Below are positions 36,101 through 45,207 of a stretch of 64,000 nt of DNA, in pieces. Source of the stretch: Novosphingobium flavum (GTDB taxonomy: Bacteria; Pseudomonadota; Alphaproteobacteria; Sphingomonadales; Sphingomonadaceae); NCBI RefSeq assembly GCF_014230315.1, contig NZ_JACLAW010000003.1, positions 248,001-312,000 of the forward strand, written 5' to 3'. The first letter of the stretch is position 1; every line of letters begins with the position of its first letter. The position numbers and the translations under genes were made by a program. A model generated the notes under the pieces. That model saw nothing but the letters and a program-made list of their open reading frames with translations, did no database searches and had not been told where the DNA came from.

Positions 36101-36503
36101 TGTCGTCCACTGCCATCTGGCCGTGCGCGTCCATGCTGAGCAGGGTCGGCGCGACCCAGTCGAGCGCATTGATGTTGTGCATCAGCGAGGCCGTGCCGTC
36201 CTCGTTCAGCGTGCTGACGAAGCCCACCGTGAGCGGATGCTGGGTGCTGGCGGTCAGCGCGGCCTTGCCCGAGGGGTGAAACAGGCCGGTGATGCGGTGC
36301 TTGATGTGGCTGACCTGGGCGCGGAACGGCAGGGCGCGCATCCGCTCGTAGCCGATGGGCAGCGGGTCATGCGCCGGGACCTCGAAAACGGTGGTCGCGA
36401 ACACCGCACTTGCCGCCAGGAGAAGAAGCAGGCCGGCAAACAGGCCCCGGCGCACCCGGCGGCGACGCCGGCCGGAAGGATCATGGAAAACGGGACGGAC
36501 CAC
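33045..36503 (-). CDS. GH18-like, NodB deacetylase and GT2 synthase fusion
   Basis: About 1150 residues. The GTG at 36503 has GAAGG upstream; a GTG at 36536 is also open. After one N-terminal membrane helix come a GH18-like domain (AGVMYDFESLPDQS, VVLMAYDEHW), a NodB deacetylase (IALTFDDGPDP, LGNHSYTHPN, RAPYFGD, VVLLHDGGGD) and a family-2 glycosyltransferase (IVPAYNEERVIE, VADDGSKDGTS, ALDADTQFE, EDQDLT, QRFRW), then membrane helices. This joins in one chain the functions split among Pga-type proteins that make and trim poly-beta-1,6-GlcNAc-like polymers. The product is inferred. The tail is low-complexity Gly/Pro/Ala. Confidence 0.9.
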   Translation of the reverse strand: MVRPVFHDPSGRRRRRVRRGLFAGLLLLLAASAVFATTVFEVPAHDPLPIGYERMRALPFRAQVSHIKHRITGLFHPSGKAALTASTQHPLTVGFVSTLNEDGTASLMHNINALDWVAPTLLSMDAHGQMAVDDNPPLRRIVGNAMHRPLIMPVFQNITDGEWDGAQTAALMHDPRRRTAMIGQIANYLARTGDAGVMYDFESLPDQSLPDLVRLVAETKAALAPRGKLVSVTMPIDNAAWPAAALAKASDRVVLMAYDEHWQGGQPGPIASDGWFVSNMARLLREMPRDKIVAALGNYGYDWHDGHADALSVEESWLAARDSETRPTFVPAAGNAGFSYADDDGHRHDVWTLDAVASWNEMQQLRRMGIESVGLWRLGSEDPGFWTALADWRAKHRTTSLETISEAENADVEGQGEILRVAAAPTPGKRAITFDSRGSGLIRAERFDELPTPYVVQRTGNRPKLIALTFDDGPDPTWTPKILSVLERYHVPGTFFIVGENGVANRGVLQRLVADGDELGNHSYTHPNMADEAETGVGLELNATQRLIEAYTGRSTRLFRAPYFGDAEPTTADELGPALLAQKHGYTVVGLHVDPDDWMRPGVDAIVQRTIAQVEANDPNRSANVVLLHDGGGDRSQTVAALPQIIERLEHDGYRLVPVSTLAGLDRDAVMPRIEGVDLAAVRADVAAFTVIGIGIQGLDWLFFFAIALGVLRAVSLAALALMPARRRLPDVDPERPFRPTVTVIVPAYNEERVIEASVRRILDSDWPELEVIVADDGSKDGTSAIVAAAFGDEPRVRLMTLENGGKASALNRALKLARGEIVVALDADTQFERECISRLVRWFADERIGAVAGNAKVGNRVNLVTRWQAVEYVTAQNIERRALTRFDAIMVVPGAVGAWRRTALDAVGGYPEDTLAEDQDLTIAIQRKGWQVAYDEEAVAWTEAPETFHALSKQRFRWSFGTLQCLWKHRRVMREGRPSGLALVGMPQAWLFQIVFAVVSPLIDLALAISIIGTVVRVVQHGWAQTETDVLRMGAYWACFTVVDLLCGLVAFKLDVRGEKFRPFLLLAQRFVYRQVMYSVVIRATGAALGGMAQGWGKLDRTGRVSAPGQGPDEGPGAGPVAASGAAGQAQAGDKTAAHLSAAPAGALAGV

Positions 36504-36730
36504 TCGCGGACCTTCGCTGGAATGCGCGGGCAGCACCCCGATGGTGGCTCGCGGCGGTCGACGGTCCGGCAGGAGGGGTTTGGGGCTGGTAAATCCGGCC
36601 TGCCGGACCGTCTGACAACCGATCTAGCCCCGGCGAACCTACCACAGCATGGGTGGATCATTACGTTTCGGAAAGATTGCCCCGGTTGACCCGGCGCCCG
36701 CTTCGCGCAATAGCGCACTACCCCGCACGG

Positions 36731-36806
36731 GGGCGCTTAGCTCAGTTGGTAGAGCATCTCGTTTACACCGAGAGGGTCGGCGGTTCGAGCCCGTCAGCGC
36801 CCACCA
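36731..36806 (+). tRNA. tRNA-Val (anticodon UAC)
   Basis: Acceptor GGGCGCT pairs with AGCGCCC, the anticodon stem TCTCG/CGAGA holds the loop TTTACAC with anticodon TAC, and the T arm and encoded CCA are present. It stands alone between the GH18-NodB-GT2 gene and ettA. Confidence 0.96.
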
Positions 36807-36922
36807 TCGCACAATAGCAGCAGTCCACCGCTCCGCCCCTGCAACCCGCGCTTGCGGGCAAGGGGCCGCGCCTGTAGAGGCGGCGGCAACTTTCCGACAC
36901 TGCCAATCCCCAGAGGAATCCG

Positions 36923-38578
<1,656 letters not shown>

Positions 38579-38596
<18 letters not shown>

Positions 38597-38654
38597 CGCG
38601 CTTGGGCAAGAAGCTGACGCGCTGACGCGCTTGGGCAAGAAGCTGACCCGCTGA
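38579..38654 (+). repeat. Tandem 29-base repeats at the 3' end of ettA
   Basis: Two 29-base units, 38579-38607 and 38608-38636, differ at one base, and a partial third runs to 38654. Each contains the AAGAAGCTGACGCGCT sequence that encodes the last ettA codons. The unit is not a multiple of three. Confidence 0.9.
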
Positions 38655-38663
38655 TTTCCGGAT

Positions 38664-38691
38664 GGGTCGGGCCTCCAATGAGGTCCGGCCC
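38664..38691 (+). terminator. Putative ettA terminator hairpin
   Basis: A 12-base stem with two G-U pairs (38664-38675 with 38680-38691) and a 4-base loop is followed by a moderately T-rich stretch. It lies downstream of ettA and its tandem repeats. Confidence 0.55.
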
Positions 38692-38825
38692 GTTCATTAT
38701 CAGGCGGAGAAATATTAACAGAACCCTGCACGACTGGTTCAGGGTGCCGTCATCGCGCTAAGGGTATTCCGATTCCAACAGCGCCGGAGAATGCTCCGGA
38801 TGCGAGAGGAATGGAGACCGGGGCT

Positions 38826-39806
38826 ATGCGCCTGATATCTTTCAAGAAGTCGAGTGGCCTTGCGGCCCTCGCCGTGGGCCTTGCGGCCCTTACCCTCCCG
38901 TCGGTTGCCTCGGCGGCCCCGGGCGACCGTGGCGGCGAAGGCCGTGGCGGCAATTTCCGTGGCAGCGAAAACCGTGGCGGCGGCGACAATGATCGCGGCA
39001 ACGGTGGCAATGGTGGCGGCGTCTGGAACCGGGGCGGCAATGCCGCGCCGCAGGTTCAGCAGCAGGCTCAGCCGCAGCGCCCGCAGCCGCAGGTTCAACC
39101 GCAGCAGCAGGCCCCGCAGGCCCGCAACTGGGGCGGCGACCGCAACGGGGCCGATGCCGGCCGCGGCTGGGGCTCGCAGCGTCCGGCCGAGGGCCAGCGC
39201 TATGGCCGCGATGCCAACTCCGGCGTCGTGAACCGTCCGGCACCGGCGTTCCGCAACAATGCGCCGGCCGCCCAGCCGCCGCAGCAGCGCTTCGATGGCC
39301 CGCGCCAGGTTCAGGTCCAGCCGAACCGCTCTTATGCCGACCAGGACCGCAATCGCAGCTACAACCGCGAAGCGCCGCGTCAGCAGCAGGGTTGGGACGG
39401 CCGCCAGTGGCAGGGCCAGAACTTCGACCGCAACCGCAACGTCCGCACCGCACCCCAGCAGCGCTGGGACAATGACCGCGACCGGGACCGCGGCGGAAAC
39501 TGGAGCCGCAACTGGCGGCAGGACAACCGGTACAACTGGCAGTCCTTCCGCAGCAGCAACCGGCAGCTGTTCCGCATGCCGCGCTACTATGCGCCGTACA
39601 ACAACTACAGCTACCGCCGCCTGTCGATCGGGTTCTATCTGGACACGCTGTTCTTCAGCCAGAACTACTGGATCGACGACCCGTACGAGTATCGCCTGCC
39701 GCCGGCCTACGGCCCCTATCGCTGGGTCCGGTACTATGACGATGCCCTGCTGGTCGACATCTACGATGGCGAAGTTGTCGATGTCATCTACGACTTCTTC
39801 TGGTAA
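38826..39806 (+). CDS. RcnB-like secreted protein, Gln/Asn/Arg-rich
   Basis: 326 residues from the ATG at 38826, with GGAG upstream. A signal peptide (GLAALAVGLAALTLPSVASA) precedes a long low-complexity region rich in Gly, Asn, Arg, Gln and Pro (about 35-240), then an aromatic C-terminal module with YYAPYNNYSYRRLSIGFYLD and YGPYRWVRYYDDALLVDI, ending in DVIYDFFW. The C-terminal module resembles the RcnB family, periplasmic proteins tied to nickel/cobalt homeostasis or stress. No metal transporter is adjacent, so metal handling is not established. Confidence 0.75.
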   Translation: MRLISFKKSSGLAALAVGLAALTLPSVASAAPGDRGGEGRGGNFRGSENRGGGDNDRGNGGNGGGVWNRGGNAAPQVQQQAQPQRPQPQVQPQQQAPQARNWGGDRNGADAGRGWGSQRPAEGQRYGRDANSGVVNRPAPAFRNNAPAAQPPQQRFDGPRQVQVQPNRSYADQDRNRSYNREAPRQQQGWDGRQWQGQNFDRNRNVRTAPQQRWDNDRDRDRGGNWSRNWRQDNRYNWQSFRSSNRQLFRMPRYYAPYNNYSYRRLSIGFYLDTLFFSQNYWIDDPYEYRLPPAYGPYRWVRYYDDALLVDIYDGEVVDVIYDFFW

Positions 39807-39840
39807 GATGCTTCCTGTCGGCTGAGTGGACCGACAGACT

Positions 39841-39876
39841 GGCCCCCGACCTCACGGTCGGGGGCCTTCTTCTTTT
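39841..39876 (+). terminator. Rho-independent terminator after the RcnB-like gene
   Basis: A perfect GC-rich stem (GGCCCCCGAC... pairing with ...GTCGGGGGCC, 39841-39866) with a short loop is followed by a pyrimidine tract rich in T. It sits 35 bases after the stop codon. Confidence 0.93.
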
Positions 39877-39937
39877 CCCGGGGGCACGATGCTCTCGCCC
39901 CTTGCCCTCGCCGGGCGGCGCGCTACTCCTGACCGGC

Positions 39938-40627
39938 ATGACCGCCCAGACCGCCAATCCCGACAAGCCCGCGCCCGTGGTCGACCAGGCGGCCCTCGCC
40001 CGCATTGGCGAGAAGGTCCGCGCGCGCCTCGCCGCCGATCCCGCCGCCTACAAGGTGCCGACCGAGCGGGCCGAAATCTACGCCTTTGGCAACTTCCTCA
40101 GCCCGGCGGAATGCGACCGGTTCATCGCCATGGTCGATGAAGTGGCCAAGCCTTCCTCGCTTTTCGAGACGACTTACGAGCAGGGCTTCCGCACCTCCTA
40201 CTCGGGCGACGTCGACCGCGCCGATCCCTTCGTGCGGATGATCGAGCGGCGGATCGACGACCTGCTCGGAATGGAACCCGACCACGGCGAGACCGTGCAG
40301 GGCCAGCGCTACCTGCCCGGCCAGGAATTCCGCGCGCATTGCGACTGGTTCTGGACCAGGGCAAAGTACTGGCCGCAAGAGGCGAAGCGCGGCGGACAGC
40401 GCTCGTGGACGGCCATGGCCTATCTCAACGATGTCGAGGAAGGCGGCTCGACCGACTTCACCCGGCTCGGCATCGCGATCCAGCCGCAGCGCGGCGCCCT
40501 GCTGGTCTGGAACAACATGCTGCCCGACGGCGCCCCCAACTGGGACACGATGCACGCCGCCATTCCGGTGGCCAAGGGCGTCAAATACGTCATCACCAAG
40601 TGGTACCGGTCGCGCCGATGGGGCTGA
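39938..40627 (+). CDS. Prolyl-4-hydroxylase-like 2-oxoglutarate/Fe(II) oxygenase
   Basis: 229 residues from the ATG at 39938; no clear ribosome site, and a TTG at 39902 is open. Fe(II) ligands are the His and Asp of FRAHCDWF and a late His in DTMHAAIPV, with the 2-oxoglutarate-binding Lys in KGVKYVITKWYRS. The segment AYLNDVEEGGSTDFTRLGI is typical of the P4H alpha-subunit family. It would hydroxylate a protein or peptide side chain. The gene overlaps the DUF885 gene by 10 bases. Confidence 0.85.
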   Translation: MTAQTANPDKPAPVVDQAALARIGEKVRARLAADPAAYKVPTERAEIYAFGNFLSPAECDRFIAMVDEVAKPSSLFETTYEQGFRTSYSGDVDRADPFVRMIERRIDDLLGMEPDHGETVQGQRYLPGQEFRAHCDWFWTRAKYWPQEAKRGGQRSWTAMAYLNDVEEGGSTDFTRLGIAIQPQRGALLVWNNMLPDGAPNWDTMHAAIPVAKGVKYVITKWYRSRRWG

Positions 40628-42525
40628 CCCTCGCGCGCAGGGCGGCGCCTTGCCTGCTGGCAGCCGCCCTGCTCTCCGCCGCGATCCAGGCGGCCCCGCC
40701 CCCCCGGCGCCCCGCCCAGCCGGCGGCGCTGCCCGTGCCGACCGGCATCAACGAGCGGCTGATGGCCCTGTTCGCCGACGATTCCCGGCGCGAGGACGGG
40801 CTCGACCCGCTCGGCCAACTTTCACGCGGGGAACGGGTCGAGCCGGCCGACATGGCGTTGCTCTTCACCGACACGCTCAGCCGCCGCCGCCTCGCCTCGG
40901 CCCGTCGCAGCCTCGACGGCCTCGCCGCGATCGACCGCGCCCTCCTCACGCCCGAGCGGCAGGTTTCCTACGACGCCTTCGCCTGGCAGAAGCGCGAGGA
41001 ACTGTCGTGGCTCCAGCCCGACATGCGCGCCGTCGCCGAAGTCCTGCCGCTCAATCATTTCGACGGCCTGCACAGCGAACTGCCCGCCCTGCTCGCCCGC
41101 GGCGGCGCCGTGCCCTACGATTCGGTGGCCGACTATCGCAACGCCCTCGCCCTGCAGAAGGCGCTTGGCCAGGTTTTCGGCCAGGCCATCTTGCGGATGC
41201 GCGAAGGCATGGCGAGCGGCGTGGTCGCACCCAAGTTGACCGTGCGCAACATGATCGGCCAGATCGACGCCCTGCTGGCCCAGAAGGTCACCGATTCCCC
41301 GTTCTATTCGCCGGCCACCGACTTTCCCAAGGCCATGCCCGAGGCCACCCGCGCCGCGCTCCGGGCGGACTATGCCGCGACCATCCGGGGCGAGGTCTAT
41401 CCCGCCTACCGCCGCCTGCGCACCTTCCTTGCCCGCGAATATCTCCCCGCCGCGCGTGACAGCGTAGGCCTTGCCCAGATGAAGGGCGGCGCCGCGCTTT
41501 ACCGGCTGGAGGTCAGGGACAATACCACGCTCGCCATCGATCCGGCCGAGGTCCATCAGCTCGGCCTCGGCGAGGTCGCCCGCATTCAGCGCGAGATGGC
41601 CGAGGTCCAGCGTCAGCTCGGCTATGCCGGCCCCCTGCGCGCTTTCTTCGACACGATCCGCACCGATCCGCGCTTCCATCCGAAAACGCGCGAGGAACTG
41701 GCCGAAGGCTTCGCCCGGGTCTCGCTCGAGGTGGACCGGCTGGTCCCGCAATATTTCGCCCGCGTGCCCCGCACCAAGCTGCTGATCCAGCCCTACCCCG
41801 CCTACCGCGAGAAATACGAGGCCGGCGGTAGCTACAACCAGGGCAGCTCCGACGCCACGCGCCCCGGCATCTTCTTCTACAACACCTACGACCTGCCGAG
41901 CCGCTTCCTCTCCGGCATCACCACGCTTTACCTGCACGAGGCGATCCCGGGGCACCACTTCCAGGTCAGCCTCGCCCAGGAAGACACCTCGCTGCCCGAT
42001 TTCCAGCGCTTCGGCGGCAACACCGCCTATGTCGAGGGCTGGGCGCTCTATGCCGAAACGCTGGGCTACGCGATGGGTCTTTACGCCGATCCGATGCAGC
42101 ACTGGGGCACGCTGGATGACGAGATGCTGCGCGCCATGCGACTGGTGGTCGATACGGGCCTCCACACCATGGGCTGGAGCCGCGACCAGGCGATAGACTA
42201 CATGCTGGCCAATTCGGGCATGGGCCGCACCGATGCCACGGCCGAGGTCGAACGCTACATCGCCATTCCGGGGCAGGCCCTGGCCTACAAGATCGGCGCG
42301 CTCACCATCCAGCGCCTGCGCGCGCGGGCGGAAAGCGAGCTTGGCTCCCGGTTCGACATTCGCGCCTTCCACCAGCAGGTGCTGGGCTCGGGCGCGCTGC
42401 CGCTGACCGTGCTAGAAGCCAAGATTGACCGCTGGATCGCCGCGCGCAAGGCGCAGGCGGCGCCTCCCGTCAGTCCTCCGGCGCCCCCCGGCGCCGCTGC
42501 ATCAGCCCCGCAATCGCCAGCCTGA
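40618..42525 (+). CDS. DUF885-family putative metallohydrolase, exported
   Basis: 635 residues starting inside the end of the oxygenase gene. A signal peptide (LARRAAPCLLAAALLSAAIQ) is followed by the DUF885 domain with QPYPAYREKYEAGGSYNQGS, PGIFFYNTYDL, the zinc-type motif TLYLHEAIPGHHFQ (HExxPGHH), and NTAYVEGWALYAETLG. The family looks like thermolysin-fold carboxypeptidases whose substrates are unknown. The C-terminus (ARKAQAAPPVSPPAP) is Ala/Pro-rich and overlaps the convergent gene at 42470 by 56 bases. Confidence 0.88.
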   Translation: MGLTLARRAAPCLLAAALLSAAIQAAPPPRRPAQPAALPVPTGINERLMALFADDSRREDGLDPLGQLSRGERVEPADMALLFTDTLSRRRLASARRSLDGLAAIDRALLTPERQVSYDAFAWQKREELSWLQPDMRAVAEVLPLNHFDGLHSELPALLARGGAVPYDSVADYRNALALQKALGQVFGQAILRMREGMASGVVAPKLTVRNMIGQIDALLAQKVTDSPFYSPATDFPKAMPEATRAALRADYAATIRGEVYPAYRRLRTFLAREYLPAARDSVGLAQMKGGAALYRLEVRDNTTLAIDPAEVHQLGLGEVARIQREMAEVQRQLGYAGPLRAFFDTIRTDPRFHPKTREELAEGFARVSLEVDRLVPQYFARVPRTKLLIQPYPAYREKYEAGGSYNQGSSDATRPGIFFYNTYDLPSRFLSGITTLYLHEAIPGHHFQVSLAQEDTSLPDFQRFGGNTAYVEGWALYAETLGYAMGLYADPMQHWGTLDDEMLRAMRLVVDTGLHTMGWSRDQAIDYMLANSGMGRTDATAEVERYIAIPGQALAYKIGALTIQRLRARAESELGSRFDIRAFHQQVLGSGALPLTVLEAKIDRWIAARKAQAAPPVSPPAPPGAAASAPQSPA

Positions 42526-43891
42526 TCCGCCCCAACAGGGCGCGGAGGCGATCGGAAAGGGAAACGGTCGCCACCGGCGGCTCGGCCACGAAGCGGCTGC
42601 GCAGGCTGTGCCCGGAGGGGTTGAGAACGCCCCCCACGCGGTCCGCATCGTCCGGCTTCGCATAGTCCCAGTTCCGGAAATCCGGCCGGCCGCTCACAGC
42701 TGGCTCAAAGCCGGCCTGCTCATCCTCGGCCCGTTCGTCACCGGCCTGCTCGTCTTCGGGCCGGAGGTCGAGCGGTGCATCGCCCAGTTCAGTCCCCGCG
42801 TACATGTCCTCGGCATAGCCGGCCAGCGTGAACAGCCCGCCTTCCGGCATGTCCTGCGGCGCGGCCCAGTCGCCCTCGCCGGCATCGTCCGCCAGCGGCT
42901 CGGGCAGGACCGGCGCGGCGGAGCCATGGCTGCGCAGGACCTCGCCTTCCGGCGCGCCGACATTGCCCCACTGGGCAGCGGCCATTTCGTTGAAACGCGC
43001 AGCCTCGGCCATGTCGGCCTCGCCCAGCACCATGACCGGGGCCTTGGTCCCCTTGCGCGAGATGATCCCGAGCAGGCTGCCCTCGCCCGAACCGGCCTCT
43101 TCGAGATCCTCATCGGCCGGGCGCGCGCCCTCAAGTTCGTTGGGCCAGACGTCTTCCGGGGCGGCCTCGACCGGCGGCGCGGCCTCGCATTCATCGCTGC
43201 CTGCCACGGGCGCGTCGAAGAAGGGATAGACCCCGTCGCAGGCCGCGAGCACGCAGAGCGGCCGGGGCAGCCCGTTGCGGCGGATCGTCTCGCGCAGCGC
43301 CTGGTGGATCAGCACGGCCAGGTAACAGGCCCCGATCGCTCCGGCGCGGACATAGTCCTCCGGCGGATTGGGGTGATCGAACAGGCGGTCCTCCAGCTCG
43401 ACGATCGCGCCGTGGAGGTCGTCGATCCCCTTGATCGACAGGGTCGCGTCACTCGCCTGGTAATCGCTCTGCCAGCCGAATCCCTCGCGGGTATAACCGT
43501 CGAGCAGGTCGTCGCGGGTCGCGTCGGTGAAGGGATAGGCGTCGTCGCTGAAGTAGAAGGTCTTGATGAACGGTGCGAGCCGCCCGCTCGACGGCCCCGG
43601 CCCGCCCAGAACCCGCGCATCGGCAAGGGCAACGCCGATCGCCGAGATCGGGTGATTCGGACGGTCATAGCTGCCGAGTCGGCTCGCGAGTCGCTGCCAG
43701 CCGCCGAACTCCACGTCGTTGACGGAGATATCGAGGAAGCGAGCCGGCAGGATCCCGCCCAGCCCCGCATAGGGCTCCAGCAGGGCGCGCAGACGCGCTA
43801 GCGCGTCATCGACACGGTCCAGGCGCAGCATGTCCTCGATCTCGTACCGAAAGTCATGCTCGTCCATGCCGTCGATGGTGATGGTATCCAT
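42470..43891 (-). CDS. Large protein of unknown function
   Basis: 473 residues from the ATG at 43891, preceded by GGAAGG. The N-terminal half (about 1-230) looks globular, with LDRVDDALARLRALLEPYAG, ILPARFLDISVNDVEFGG and IGACYLAVLIHQALRETI; the rest is acidic and low-complexity, with repeated EDEQAGDERAEDEQAG, then a basic C-terminal tail (RLRALLGRIRLAIAGLMQRR) that could be a membrane-active helix. No signal peptide. I recognise no family. Its stop lies inside the DUF885 gene on the other strand. Confidence 0.75.
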   Translation of the reverse strand: MDTITIDGMDEHDFRYEIEDMLRLDRVDDALARLRALLEPYAGLGGILPARFLDISVNDVEFGGWQRLASRLGSYDRPNHPISAIGVALADARVLGGPGPSSGRLAPFIKTFYFSDDAYPFTDATRDDLLDGYTREGFGWQSDYQASDATLSIKGIDDLHGAIVELEDRLFDHPNPPEDYVRAGAIGACYLAVLIHQALRETIRRNGLPRPLCVLAACDGVYPFFDAPVAGSDECEAAPPVEAAPEDVWPNELEGARPADEDLEEAGSGEGSLLGIISRKGTKAPVMVLGEADMAEAARFNEMAAAQWGNVGAPEGEVLRSHGSAAPVLPEPLADDAGEGDWAAPQDMPEGGLFTLAGYAEDMYAGTELGDAPLDLRPEDEQAGDERAEDEQAGFEPAVSGRPDFRNWDYAKPDDADRVGGVLNPSGHSLRSRFVAEPPVATVSLSDRLRALLGRIRLAIAGLMQRRRGAPED

Positions 43892-43949
43892 CAGAAGCCT
43901 TCCGACAGTCTTGGTCAACGCAGACTAGTCCGGAATGGTTGATCAGGAG

Positions 43950-44693
43950 TTACCCCGAGACCGGGTTTGATGAAGGTTTGATCGGGACATTGATCGGGGC
44001 AGCGCTCGCGAGCGTGGCCAAACCGTCCCGGGCGCTGCCGGACAGTTCATCCGGAACGGCTCCGTTGACCACTTCGCCGGTCTTTTCCGGCACTTCCTTG
44101 ACCTCGCCCTGCAACTGCCCGAGCTTGTTGAACACCCCGTCGATCTTGCGGTGCAGGCGTAGGAGTTCGACCGTCGTGCGCAGGTTGACCTCGTAGTCGT
44201 GGCGGTTGGAAATGCGGTCCTTCTTGGCCTGCCGGTTCTGGCTCATCATGATGATCGGCGCCTGCAAGGCGGCGAGCGTGGAAAGCACGAGGTTGAGAAA
44301 GATGAAGGGATAGCCGTCCCAGACGACGCCCCAGCGCTTTGCCAGCGGCCCGTTGACCAGCATCCACGCCAGCAGGACCACGGCAAAGACGATTATGAAG
44401 CTCCACGATCCGCCAATCGCCGCCACCCGGTCAGCCAGCCGATCGCCGAAATTGCCCTTGGCCGCCTCCGTCTCGTCGGGATCAAGCTCGATCTTGCTCG
44501 ACATGACCCGGCGCAGGATGTGCTGCTCCTCCTCGTCCAGCTCGTGATAAGGACGGCCGAGCAGTTCGACGGCGAGAGCTTCCGGGCTGGTATCGAGTTT
44601 CACCCGCCCCAAACGAGCGCCCGGCCCTTCGGGTTCCTTGGCACGATCAGGGCCGGCAGGCGCGCCCTTCGTACTGATAGCGGTTATGGACAT
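43950..44693 (-). CDS. DUF1003-family membrane protein
   Basis: 247 residues from the ATG at 44693; a GTG at 44603 would remove the 47-base overlap with the upstream gene. The DUF1003 core is plain: GDRLADRVAAIGGSWSFIIV, then two membrane helices around AVVLLAWMLVN and YPFIFLNLVLSTLAALQAPI, the motif IMMSQNRQAKKDRI and the acidic NRHDYEVNLRTTVELLRLHR. The N- and C-terminal extensions are variable. The family sits in the inner membrane; its role is unknown, although some members are linked to cation transport. Confidence 0.85.
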   Translation of the reverse strand: MSITAISTKGAPAGPDRAKEPEGPGARLGRVKLDTSPEALAVELLGRPYHELDEEEQHILRRVMSSKIELDPDETEAAKGNFGDRLADRVAAIGGSWSFIIVFAVVLLAWMLVNGPLAKRWGVVWDGYPFIFLNLVLSTLAALQAPIIMMSQNRQAKKDRISNRHDYEVNLRTTVELLRLHRKIDGVFNKLGQLQGEVKEVPEKTGEVVNGAVPDELSGSARDGLATLASAAPINVPIKPSSNPVSG

Positions 44694-45165
44694 AAGCCCG
44701 GCCGTTCCAGCGCAGGACCTGGAAACAGAACCCCGGCCCGCCGATCTCGATATCGGGCCATTTCGCCGCGCCCCGGGTGGGCAGGACTTGCACGATCCCC
44801 TGCCCCCGGCTCATCACTTTCCACGTCTGGTCCGGGCGCTGGCTCATCAGCCAGTAGCCCGTGCCCGCCGCGCCGAAGCAAAAGCCGCTGCCTTCGATGA
44901 TAACCGCCTCGGGCAGGCCGTCGCCATTGAGGTCGCGCACGGCCTCGATCGTGCCGGGCATGTAGCTTTCCGTGCCCGGATCGCCGCAGGCCTGCCACTT
45001 GCCCCGCACCATCAGGAACCCGGCGCCGCGAAAGGCCGCCGCCTGCTCGACCGGAGAGAGCGCCGCGCCCGGCGCGGCTGCGCCCAGCGGCGCCACCAGC
45101 GCCTTTGGCAAGAAGGCCGGGGCCAACAGGAGCGCCGCCGCGAGGATCAGGCCCGTTCGCTTCAT
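44647..45165 (-). CDS. Secreted protein of unknown function with FG-GAP-like segment
   Basis: 172 residues from the ATG at 45165. A signal peptide (MKRTGLILAAALLLAPAFLP) is followed by a small domain with Cys pairs (WQACGDPG, GSGFCFGAAG, GPGFCFQVL) and the calcium-loop-like VRDLNGDGLPEAVIIEGS, which resembles FG-GAP/VCBS propeller repeats. It ends YQYEGRACRP. It is transcribed with the DUF1003 gene, which overlaps it. Probably periplasmic; function unknown. Confidence 0.75.
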   Translation of the reverse strand: MKRTGLILAAALLLAPAFLPKALVAPLGAAAPGAALSPVEQAAAFRGAGFLMVRGKWQACGDPGTESYMPGTIEAVRDLNGDGLPEAVIIEGSGFCFGAAGTGYWLMSQRPDQTWKVMSRGQGIVQVLPTRGAAKWPDIEIGGPGFCFQVLRWNGRAYVHNRYQYEGRACRP

Positions 45166-45207
45166 GCCGGGCAAGCTACCACGCCGGCGCCCGCCGGCCA
45201 ATGGCGC

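Noticed and set aside
33438..36689. A 1083-codon open frame opposite the GH18-NodB-GT2 gene
   Set aside because: Antisense shadow with composition typical of such frames and no recognisable fold.
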